Origin: Propionibacteriaceae bacterium
Lineage (GTDB): Bacteria; Actinomycetota; Actinomycetes; Propionibacteriales; Propionibacteriaceae
Assembly: GCA_031254155.1 (NCBI GenBank)
Contig: JAIRVA010000198.1
Location: 1 to 13,432 of the forward strand
Reading direction: 5' to 3'
DNA: 13,432 nt
The notes under the pieces are model-generated. The model saw only the letters and a list, made by a program, of their open reading frames with translations. It had not been told where the DNA came from and searched no databases. The position numbers and the translations under genes are program-made. This document shows, one piece after another, positions 7,288 through 12,741 of the stretch (its first letter is position 1; each line of letters opens with the position of its first letter).

Positions 7288-7303
7288 TGGTAGAGTTCTA
7301 CCA
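7288..7303 (+). promoter_or_regulatory. Palindromic operator and -10 box over the vapB-like start codon
   Basis: TGGTAGA-GT-TCTACCA is a perfect 7-base-arm palindrome ending on the A of the ATG at 7303. TAGAGT (7291-7296) inside it fits an actinobacterial -10 box ending six bases before the ATG, so the transcript would be leaderless. A repressor bound here would block RNA polymerase and perhaps the start codon, which suits autoregulation by the antitoxin or the toxin-antitoxin complex. There is no ribosome binding site of its own, apart from the upstream GAAGGAGC at the kinase end. Confidence 0.6.
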
Positions 7304-7545
7304 TGGCGATCAACCTGAAAAACCCGGCGGCGGTCGCGGCCGTCCAGAGACTCGCCGAGTCCTACCAGACCGACTACGGACAAGCGATCGTACTCGCGGC
7401 CGACGAAACGTTGGCGGGGCGGCGCGATACGGCAAAAGTCCTTCAGCGCGTCCGGCAAATCTCGGCCGCCTACCGGGCCGCCGCCGACGGGCGGGTGCCA
7501 CTGGATGACGCCGACGTGTACGACGACAACGGTCTCCCGAAGTGA
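7303..7545 (+). CDS. vapB: VapB-type antitoxin (Rv0623-like)
   Basis: This 80-residue protein begins MAINLKNPAAVAAVQRLAES, the usual opening of the Rv0623-like VapB antitoxins (M-A-[LI]-N-[IL]-K-N-P, then a helix with L-A). The middle (TDYGQAIVLAADETLAGRR) completes the small DNA-binding fold. The C-terminal tail is acidic (DDADVYDDNG) and should insert into the PIN toxin. It starts 22 bases after the kinase stop, and a palindrome overlaps its start. Its stop overlaps the toxin start by four bases (GTGA), the same coupling as in the RelB/RelE-type pair near 870. The family call is strong from sequence and context. It could share some transcription with the kinase gene upstream, but its own promoter is likely. 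Confidence 0.87.
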   Translation: MAINLKNPAAVAAVQRLAESYQTDYGQAIVLAADETLAGRRDTAKVLQRVRQISAAYRAAADGRVPLDDADVYDDNGLPK

Positions 7546-7976
7546 TCGTCGACACGTCGGCCATTGTGGCGATCCTGTGCGAGGAGCCCGGGTACGAAGG
7601 CTTGGTCGCCCTGATCGCCGCCGACACCGCGCCCAAAATGAGCGCCGCCTCGCTCGCTGAACTCACGATCGTCATGGGGGCCAAGGGCCTGCCCGCCCAG
7701 CTCAACCGCATCACTTTGTTGCTCAATGTCTTAGGCATCGCGATTGTCCCGCTGGACAAGGCTCAGGCGTTGACAGCGGGTAGTGCGTGGGCGAAGTTCG
7801 GCCGCCTGTCGGGCAGCCGGGCCAAACTGAACTATGGTGATTGCATGACGTACGCCCTCGCGGCCGTCACCGGCGAACCCCTGCTCTACGTCGGGGACGA
7901 CTTCACCCACACCGATCTGCAGCGAGCGGTGCCGGATCGCGGTGACAACGATCCCAGCCCCAAGGCCCGGGGTTAA
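7542..7976 (+). CDS. vapC: VapC-type PIN-domain ribonuclease toxin
   Basis: The 144-residue protein starts with GTG at 7542 and is a PIN-domain, magnesium-dependent RNase toxin. The acidic site is complete: Asp4 in MIVDTSAIVAIL, Glu40 in SAASLAELTIVMG, Asp100 in LNYGDCMTYALA, and Asp119/Asp120 in LLYVGDDFTHTD. The order and spacing fit VapC, and the length is typical. Characterised VapC proteins cut tRNA or rRNA; the target here cannot be predicted. The last residues (DRGDNDPSPKARG) run past the usual end of the fold. Its stop overlaps by four bases the stop of the converging lipoprotein gene, in the palindrome GGTTAACC. No space is left for a terminator between the two operons. Confidence 0.9.
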   Translation: MIVDTSAIVAILCEEPGYEGLVALIAADTAPKMSAASLAELTIVMGAKGLPAQLNRITLLLNVLGIAIVPLDKAQALTAGSAWAKFGRLSGSRAKLNYGDCMTYALAAVTGEPLLYVGDDFTHTDLQRAVPDRGDNDPSPKARG

Positions 7977-8659
7977 CCTAAATCTGCAATGAGTTGCTTG
8001 AGTTGGTTGACCGTGAGGTCGTCCTTGTCACCATTCCAGGGATGCGTGTCCGCGACCGCTGATCTCAACATGCCGCCGTCATCGCCAGGTTCCAGCCACC
8101 ACATCCCCGCCCCGGACGAGTCCATCGTGAACTCATCCGGCGCCCAGGAGTGACGGTGTGGCAAGACAATCACGACATCCTGGCCGATATGGTCCGCGAG
8201 CTGAGGGGCGTCACACTCAGTGGTGAGCACCCCGTCGAGCAGGCCCCCGTACTGCCAGATAATGATCGTCTGCCCTGCGGCAAGATCACCCTTCCACACC
8301 TCCACCACCTCCGCCGTCACGAACGTCATCGGATCCGGTGGGGGCGTGAACGCGTCGATGGGCATCCCGGCATACGGGTTCCGCACCGGGTCCGGATCCG
8401 TGTTCGGCACCGGCGGGGACTGGTACAGCCCGTACCGATACGACACCGGCCGCACATGAGCCACAGCCGGACTCGTCGCCAATTGCTCAGGCAGCTGCCA
8501 GGCCATCCGATCGATAGCCACGCAACTCGTCGCCGTCGGCACCGGCGGCTCAAGCGCGACACCGGTCGCGCCACAGCCGCCGATGCCCAAGGCCATCACC
8601 ACACACGCGGTCACCCAGACCATGGACGTCGCATCTCGCGTACTCACTCTGCCAGACAC
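7973..8659 (-). CDS. Tandem lipoprotein copy 1 (last gene of operon), unknown function
   Basis: This 228-residue predicted membrane lipoprotein starts with GTG at 8659, nine bases after AAGGAGG. A signal segment (MVWVTACVVMALGIGGC) ends in a lipobox with Cys29 as the acylated residue. The mature part is a probable beta-rich single domain: AHVRPVSYRYG, TPPPDPMTFVTAEVVEVWKG, a QYGG turn, then ADHIGQDVVIV and a C-terminal DLTVNQLKQLIADLG. The leader is almost the same as that of copy 2, but the mature domain is the most divergent of the three, with a tryptophan-rich segment (HSWAPDEF, GMWWLEPG). No family name can be given with confidence. The VEVWKG-type core and T-F-V-T strand recall small secreted domains with an OB or netrin-like fold, but this is an impression. 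It ends in a shared stop palindrome with vapC. Confidence 0.8.
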   Translation of the reverse strand: MSGRVSTRDATSMVWVTACVVMALGIGGCGATGVALEPPVPTATSCVAIDRMAWQLPEQLATSPAVAHVRPVSYRYGLYQSPPVPNTDPDPVRNPYAGMPIDAFTPPPDPMTFVTAEVVEVWKGDLAAGQTIIIWQYGGLLDGVLTTECDAPQLADHIGQDVVIVLPHRHSWAPDEFTMDSSGAGMWWLEPGDDGGMLRSAVADTHPWNGDKDDLTVNQLKQLIADLG

Positions 8660-8727
8660 TTCCTCATACCTCCTTGTCTAGCGCGGACATCCTAGGAGTA
8701 GGGCCACGAAGACCCCAGTCGTGCTAT

Positions 8728-9426
8728 TTAAAGATCAGCGATCGCCTTCTTGAGTTGGCTCACCGTGAGATCAGCCCCGTTGCCATGTCCATTAGGATCC
8801 AGATCATCCACCGCCAACCGCAACTTGCCGCCCTTGCCACCATCGTTCATCACCCACATCCCCTCCGTGGGCGAGGACAGACTGAAATCTTCGGGAGCCC
8901 ACACATCCAGGTGCTTGATGGCCAAAACAATGTCCTTGCCAACATAGTCCGCCAACTGCGGCGCACCATACTCCAACCTGACGACTCCGTCGAGCACGCC
9001 GCCATACTGCCGAACCTCAATCGTCTGGCCCACGGCCAGATCACCCTTCCACACTTCCACCACCTCCACCGTCACGAACGTCATCGGGGTTGGGGGTGGG
9101 GTGTACGTATACCCCACGTCGGGCTTACCATCCGCCGGATCCTCCCACGCCTCCCGGCTCGGAACCACTTGCGTCGAACCCTGAAACACCCCATACCGAG
9201 ACGACACCGGGCGCACATGAGCCACAATCTCGCTCTCCTTCACCAAATCGACCAGACCCAAACTAAGCCGATCCACGATCACGAATGCCGTCTCAGTCGC
9301 AGCAGGCTCCGACGGCTCAAGCGCGACACCAGTCGCGCCACAGCCGCCGACGCTCAAAACAACCATCACACACGCGGTCACCCAGACCATGGGCGTCACA
9401 TCTCGCGTACTCACTCTGCCAGACAC
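8728..9426 (-). CDS. Tandem lipoprotein copy 2, unknown function
   Basis: This 232-residue predicted lipoprotein starts with GTG at 9426 behind the same AAGGAGG and nine-base spacing as copy 1. An in-frame ATG at 9474 would add 16 residues before the signal peptide and is rejected. The signal segment MVWVTACVMVVLSVGGC ends at lipobox Cys29. The mature domain runs through AHVRPVSSRYGVFQ, a proline-rich loop, TFVTVEVVEVWKGDLAVGQT, QYGGVLDGV, ADYVGKDIVLAIKHLDVWAP and a glycine-rich GMWVMNDGGKGGKLRL, ending DLTVSQLKKAIADL. From SREAWEDP onward it is very close to copy 3, while its leader and upstream gap are close to copy 1, so the gene is a mosaic of its two neighbours. It is separated from copies 1 and 3 by 68-69 bases. 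No enzyme motif is visible; a binding role on the outer membrane face is the plain reading. Confidence 0.82.
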   Translation of the reverse strand: MSGRVSTRDVTPMVWVTACVMVVLSVGGCGATGVALEPSEPAATETAFVIVDRLSLGLVDLVKESEIVAHVRPVSSRYGVFQGSTQVVPSREAWEDPADGKPDVGYTYTPPPTPMTFVTVEVVEVWKGDLAVGQTIEVRQYGGVLDGVVRLEYGAPQLADYVGKDIVLAIKHLDVWAPEDFSLSSPTEGMWVMNDGGKGGKLRLAVDDLDPNGHGNGADLTVSQLKKAIADL

Positions 9427-9495
9427 TTCCTCATACCTCCTTACCTCGCGCCGACACCCCAAGAGTCGGGCCAAGAAGACCCCGCGTCATGCTCT

Positions 9496-10155
9496 CTAGA
9501 AATCCTCAATCATCTTCTTCAGTTGACTCACCGTGAGATCAGCCCCGTTGCCATGCCCAATAGGGTCCACGTCCGCCACCGCCAACCTCAACTTGCCGCC
9601 CTTGCCACCATCGTTCATCACCCACATCCCCTCCTCGGGCAAGAACACAGTGAAGTCATCCGGCGCCCACACATCCAGGTGCCTGATGGCCAAAACAATG
9701 TCCTTGCCAACATAGTCCGCCACCTGCGGCACACCCTGCTCCAGCTTGAGAACCCCGTCGACCACGCCGCCATACTGCCGAACCTCAATCGTCCGACCCA
9801 CGGCCAGATCACCCTTCCACACCTCCACCACCTCCACCGTCACGAACGTCGCCGGATCCGGCGGCGGCGTGTATGTATAACCCACGTCAGGCTTGCCCCC
9901 CGCCGGATCCTCCCACGCCTCCCGGCTCGGAACGACTATCGGCGAACGCTGAAGCACCTCATACCGAGACGACACCGGGCGCACATGGGCCACAATCTCA
10001 CTTTGCTGCAGTAACTCGGCCAGACTCAATCCGGGGCGATCCACGTACACGTACGCTGTCTCAGACACGGTGGACTCCGGCTCCGCCGACGCGCATCCGC
10101 CAAGACCCAACCCCACCACCAGACTCGTCACGAGCGTGACACTCCACTTCCTCAT
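9496..10155 (-). CDS. Tandem lipoprotein copy 3, translationally coupled to the peptidase
   Basis: This 219-residue predicted lipoprotein starts at ATG 10155, eight bases after GAGGAGG. Both lie inside the end of the peptidase gene, and the start overlaps the peptidase stop as ATGA. Its leader (MRKWSVTLVTSLVVGLGLGGC, lipobox Cys21) differs from those of copies 1 and 2. The mature domain is close to copy 2: QQSEIVAHVRPVSSRYEVLQ, PSREAWEDPAGGKPDVGYTY, ATFVTVEVVEVWKGDLAVG, QYGGVVDGV, YVGKDIVLAIRHLDVWAPDD, and the end DLTVSQLKKMIEDF. Being the copy fixed to the peptidase, it is probably the original from which the others arose. The tight coupling argues that its product is needed in step with the peptidase, for instance to hold, inhibit or present it at the membrane. 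That function is inferred from context; no known motif proves it. Confidence 0.83.
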   Translation of the reverse strand: MRKWSVTLVTSLVVGLGLGGCASAEPESTVSETAYVYVDRPGLSLAELLQQSEIVAHVRPVSSRYEVLQRSPIVVPSREAWEDPAGGKPDVGYTYTPPPDPATFVTVEVVEVWKGDLAVGRTIEVRQYGGVVDGVLKLEQGVPQVADYVGKDIVLAIRHLDVWAPDDFTVFLPEEGMWVMNDGGKGGKLRLAVADVDPIGHGNGADLTVSQLKKMIEDF

Positions 10156-11372
10156 GCGAAACACCTCCTCACATTTTCCTGATCATAACCTGTCGGACTG
10201 CCCAAAGTACTTCTGTTGCGATCGTAACTCATCAACGATGATGTGTTGTACGTACCCAACACGGTCGGCGTCGGATTGTCTATCAGTCTCAACGCGTGAC
10301 CCAACTCATGCGTCGCCGTACCCATCGCCCACGAACCCCACGCCGGGTTCGTCGATGTGCCCAAGCTGTGCCACAAGCTCTCGGTAAACACCCGAATCGT
10401 GAATGTTCCGGACTTCGAGTTGTACTCATAAACTCCATATGCTAACACGCCATTATTCGCATTCATGATATCCTCAACTGATGTGAAGTCGACAACCATG
10501 TGGGAAGCCGCGGTCGATGAGTACGTGATGTTCGCCCCCACTCCGGCCGAGTTCCACCGTGCCCGAGCCGTGTCAAAGTAGGCGTTCCACGTCGAGTTGA
10601 CGTCGTACTGCACGCTAAACGTCCGGCTCGCCTGTCCAGTAGACGTGCAGTAGTTCAGCCAATGCCCTTCGTTGGGCCCGCCGGCCGCCCCGAAACGCTC
10701 CCTGACACCACCAACCGTCTGGTCACCCGTGAGCATCCACCCAGCATCACCGGGCGCGAAATAGAACCGGTAGTAGCTCCCGCGATCCGGCAAGTCCTGC
10801 CACCCCGTGAGCATCCCACCCCACTCACCACTGGGACCCCGAGACAAGTAATACCAATACCCATTGACCCACACCCAGTCGAACAACTGGTGCCCCGACC
10901 CGTCCAGATAGAACCACGTGGTCCCAATCTTCTGCCACCCCGTCACCATCCGACCAGACTCACCCGCCGGCTCGAAGTAATACCAGTACCCGTCAATCTT
11001 CTGCCACCCCATCAGCATCCGGCCAGACTCACCCGCCGGGTTGAAATAGAACCGGGCCCCACCAATCGTCATCCACCCCATCGCCGCCCGCCCCGAGTTA
11101 GCATCCGGGATCAGGTAATACCAGTCCCCGTCGATTTTCTGCCACCCGAACAACACCAACCCAGTACTCGGACTCAGGTAGTACCAGTAGGCATCCACCT
11201 TCTTCCACCCGTACTGCCTCACCCCATCAATGTAGAGATACCACGACCCAGAAGTCGGCACCCACTGAACCGACGCCGCCTGCGCCACCGGTGGCGCCAT
11301 CGTGCTCACTCCGGCAAACGCCATCGAAGCAACAAGAACGGCCAGCAAAACTGCCATAAACCGATGCCTCAC
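10152..11372 (-). CDS. Secreted matrixin-like zinc metallopeptidase with cell-wall-binding repeats
   Basis: The 406-residue preprotein starts with GTG at 11372, five bases after GCGAGGGGG. A signal peptide (cleavage near AQA, about residue 32) is followed by seven or eight repeats of about 20-25 residues (about 35-220) of the type GWQKIDGYWYYFEPAGESG. These are the aromatic-glycine cell-wall-binding repeats also known from choline-binding proteins and glucan-binding enzymes. The C-terminal domain (about 250-406) resembles matrixin-type metzincins: a WNSAGVGANITY strand, zinc site HELGHALRLID (His355, Glu356, His359, Asp365), a Met-turn SLMSYDRN (Met381) and a final PTGYDQENVRRCF helix. The third ligand is Asp, as in snapalysins, and the usual glycine of HExxHxxGxx(H/D) is Arg362. 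It heads the operon with three lipoproteins. It should be exported and held at the wall, cutting unknown proteins. The family call is good at clan level; M10 versus M7 is open. Confidence 0.85.
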   Translation of the reverse strand: MRHRFMAVLLAVLVASMAFAGVSTMAPPVAQAASVQWVPTSGSWYLYIDGVRQYGWKKVDAYWYYLSPSTGLVLFGWQKIDGDWYYLIPDANSGRAAMGWMTIGGARFYFNPAGESGRMLMGWQKIDGYWYYFEPAGESGRMVTGWQKIGTTWFYLDGSGHQLFDWVWVNGYWYYLSRGPSGEWGGMLTGWQDLPDRGSYYRFYFAPGDAGWMLTGDQTVGGVRERFGAAGGPNEGHWLNYCTSTGQASRTFSVQYDVNSTWNAYFDTARARWNSAGVGANITYSSTAASHMVVDFTSVEDIMNANNGVLAYGVYEYNSKSGTFTIRVFTESLWHSLGTSTNPAWGSWAMGTATHELGHALRLIDNPTPTVLGTYNTSSLMSYDRNRSTLGSPTGYDQENVRRCFA

Positions 11373-11409
11373 GCTGACCCCCTCGCTAACGGATTGCACC
11401 GATGGGGGG

Positions 11410-11438
11410 AAATTATCATCTTTCCCGAGAGCTAGCAA
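11410..11438 (-). promoter_or_regulatory. Promoter of the peptidase-lipoprotein operon
   Basis: On the minus strand TTGCTA (11438-11433) and TAATTT (11415-11410) are separated by exactly 17 bases. Transcription would begin near 11403, about 30 bases before the GTG at 11372, leaving room for the GAGGGGG ribosome binding site. The region is sharply more AT-rich than its surroundings. An overlapping GATAAT with a 15-base spacer is a weaker alternative. Confidence 0.6.
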
Positions 11439-11444
11439 GCTAAT

Positions 11445-11467
11445 TAAGAAATTCTCAGATAATTCTT
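11445..11467. promoter_or_regulatory. AT-rich dyad in the divergent region, possible regulator site
   Basis: TAAGAA (11445-11450) and TTCTTA (11462-11467) form an inverted pair 11 bases apart. Inside it, ATTCT occurs at 11451 and 11461, ten bases apart, close to one helical turn. It lies just upstream of the peptidase promoter and about 35-60 bases before the candidate -35 box of the response regulator gene. This is where an activator of the peptidase operon could bind. The call is pattern-based only. Confidence 0.3.
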
Positions 11468-11502
11468 AGTCCAGACTTGTCCCACCGGATTCCCATCCTC
11501 GC

Positions 11503-11547
11503 GTTGACATCTCCGCCCACCCACGGTTCGATGGGGTGGTGACCACC
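11503..11547 (+). promoter_or_regulatory. Candidate leaderless promoter and start-site palindrome of the response regulator
   Basis: A perfect TTGACA (11503-11508) is followed 18 bases later by TTCGAT (11527-11532), a weak -10 box. The -10 box ends six bases before GTG 11539, which fits a leaderless start; GTG 11536 is directly before it in frame. The palindrome GGTGGT-G-ACCACC (11535-11547) covers both start codons and might be an operator or a translational hairpin. The gene has no Shine-Dalgarno sequence. Confidence 0.4.
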
Positions 11548-12204
11548 ACACTTTCCATTATCGTGGCCGAGGACTCGGCCATCCTGCGCGACGGGCTAGT
11601 CGCGCTGCTCACGCGGCGCGGGCACGAGGTGACGGGGGTCCCGGATGGTGACGCACTGCTCGCCGCGGTCGCCGCGCGGGCCGACCGCCTGCCCGACGTC
11701 GTCGTCGCCGACATCCGGATGCCGCCGACCCACACCGACGAGGGGCTGCGCGCGGCCCTCAGCCTACGCCGGCGGTACGACGGTCTCCCCGTCCTGTTGT
11801 TCTCGCAGTACGTCGAGGCCGCGTACGCCTCACAACTCCTCGCGGACGGGACCCGCGGCGTCGGGTACCTCCTCAAGGACCGCGTCGCCGACGTCTCCGA
11901 CTTCGTCGACGCCCTCACCCGCGTCGCCGCCGGGCACACGGTCCTCGACCCGGAGGTGGTCGCCCAGTTGGTGAACACGGCGACACCCGCCGACGCCGGG
12001 CTGGCCAGTCTGACGGCCCGCGAGGGCCAGGTCCTCGCCCTCATGGCCGAAGGCCGGTCCAACAACGCCATCGGCGAGTCGCTGTACCTGTCGGCCGGGG
12101 CCGTCGAGAAACACATTGCTGCCATCTTCACCAAGCTGGGCCTCCCCGCCGATGTGGCGGACAACCGCCGGGTCCTCGCCGTCCTCCGGTATCTCGGCGT
12201 CTGA
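11536..12204 (+). CDS. NarL/LuxR-family response regulator, no adjacent kinase
   Basis: The 222-residue cytoplasmic regulator (221 if GTG 11539 is used) has a full receiver domain. It shows the acidic pair Glu12-Asp13 in IIVAEDSAILRDG, phospho-acceptor Asp59 in DVVVADIRMPP, switch Ser90 in LLFSQY and Lys114 in GYLLKDRV. A LuxR-type helix-turn-helix follows at about 158-212 (LTAREGQVLALMAEGRSNNA, then LYLSAGAVEKHIAAIFTKLG). Length is standard and all key residues are present. NarL-type regulators normally sit directly after a HisKA_3 kinase, yet none adjoins here. The kinase at 5934-7280, same strand, is the likely partner across a 4.2 kb segment. It is divergent from the peptidase operon, which it may control, given the AT-rich dyads between them (inference). 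Confidence 0.92.
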   Translation: MVTTTLSIIVAEDSAILRDGLVALLTRRGHEVTGVPDGDALLAAVAARADRLPDVVVADIRMPPTHTDEGLRAALSLRRRYDGLPVLLFSQYVEAAYASQLLADGTRGVGYLLKDRVADVSDFVDALTRVAAGHTVLDPEVVAQLVNTATPADAGLASLTAREGQVLALMAEGRSNNAIGESLYLSAGAVEKHIAAIFTKLGLPADVADNRRVLAVLRYLGV

Positions 12205-12217
12205 GCGGACGGAAACC

Positions 12218-12223
12218 TATAGA
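12218..12223 (+). promoter_or_regulatory. Candidate -10 box (TATAGA) before the proline-rich protein
   Basis: TATAGA at 12218-12223 is close to the TATAAT consensus and stands in the short gap after the regulator stop at 12204. No good -35 box is seen. Transcription would begin near 12230, giving a leader of about 18 bases before the ATG at 12248, with AAAGGAA as ribosome binding site. Read-through from the regulator gene is also possible. Confidence 0.4.
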
Positions 12224-12247
12224 CTCGGGGATGACGAAAGGAACGCT

Positions 12248-12730
12248 ATGTCCGATCCCACCGACTACAGCTTAATCCCGCCCCAGCCGCCCCAGCCGCC
12301 CCAGCCGGGCGTACCCCTGCCTCCCGCTCCTCCCGGGCCCATCCCGGCGCCGCCCTACGCTTACCCGCCCCAGCCCATGCCGACTGCTCAGCCGATGCAG
12401 GCCGCTCAGCCGATGCAGGCCCCCTGGCAACCCCAGCCCGGTTTCCCCGGCGTCCCGGTCGCCCAGCCGAAACAACCCTCGGTGTACACCACGCCGTCCG
12501 GGGTGATCAGCAAACTTCCGTTGATCGCGCTCGCCGTCCTCATCGGTTACGGGGCCTACGCGGTGTGGTCTTTCATCGCGGGCATCGTCGCGACCTCGCA
12601 GCCGTACGGCAGCGGTGCTGACATTGTGGACGGGCTCTTCGGGCTGGTCTTCTACTGTGCGCAAGGCGTGGCCTGGTACGCGGTCCTGATGGCGGTCAAA
12701 CACTTCGCCGATCTCAAAGCCAAGCCCTAA
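12248..12730 (+). CDS. Proline-rich small membrane protein, unknown function
   Basis: This 160-residue protein starts at ATG 12248, seven bases after AAAGGAA. The first 80 residues are a low-complexity, proline- and glutamine-rich cytoplasmic tail, with QPPQPPQPG and repeated AQPMQ units. A short neutral part (SVYTTPSGVISK) leads to two membrane helices (about 85-110, LPLIALAVLIGYGAYAVWSF, and about 127-150, GLFGLVFYCAQGVAWYAVLM). It ends in a short basic tail (KHFADLKAKP). Small actinobacterial proteins with a Pro-rich N-terminus and a C-terminal pair of helices are common next to regulators and are mostly uncharacterised. No enzymatic or binding motif is visible. It lies 43 bases after the response regulator on the same strand and may be co-transcribed. 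Its stop is 11 bases from the converging gene stop. Confidence 0.8.
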   Translation: MSDPTDYSLIPPQPPQPPQPGVPLPPAPPGPIPAPPYAYPPQPMPTAQPMQAAQPMQAPWQPQPGFPGVPVAQPKQPSVYTTPSGVISKLPLIALAVLIGYGAYAVWSFIAGIVATSQPYGSGADIVDGLFGLVFYCAQGVAWYAVLMAVKHFADLKAKP

Positions 12731-12741
12731 CGGGCCCGGTC

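Larger units (their letters stand above)
7973..10155. repeat. Three-copy tandem duplication of a lipoprotein gene with its leader region
   Basis: Successive starts lie 729 and 767 bases apart (10155, 9426, 8659). The gaps before copies 1 and 2 are plainly homologous: 8641-8727 aligns with 9408-9495 at an offset of 767-768, including the CTCATACCTCCTT ribosome-binding-site region and the AAGACCCC block. Similarity then continues into the C-terminal coding ends (DLTVSQLKK types). The duplicated unit therefore covers one gene plus its intergenic leader. Divergence is uneven: leaders are conserved between copies 1 and 2, bodies between copies 2 and 3. Confidence 0.85.

Noticed and set aside
8674..10014. 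Open frame of 446 codons on the plus strand across two lipoprotein genes
   Set aside because: Its repeated His/Arg-rich product only mirrors the tandem lipoprotein copies. It has no ribosome binding site, while the minus-strand genes have signal peptides, lipoboxes and good ribosome binding sites.
10700..11270. Regular repeats in the peptidase gene as a possible CRISPR or DNA satellite
   Set aside because: The periodicity is codon-phased and encodes aromatic-glycine wall-binding repeats; there are no identical repeats with unique spacers.
12731..12741. CGGGCCCG between the proline-rich protein and ROK-like genes as a terminator
   Set aside because: The self-complementary stretch is only eight bases without a loop, too short to support the call.
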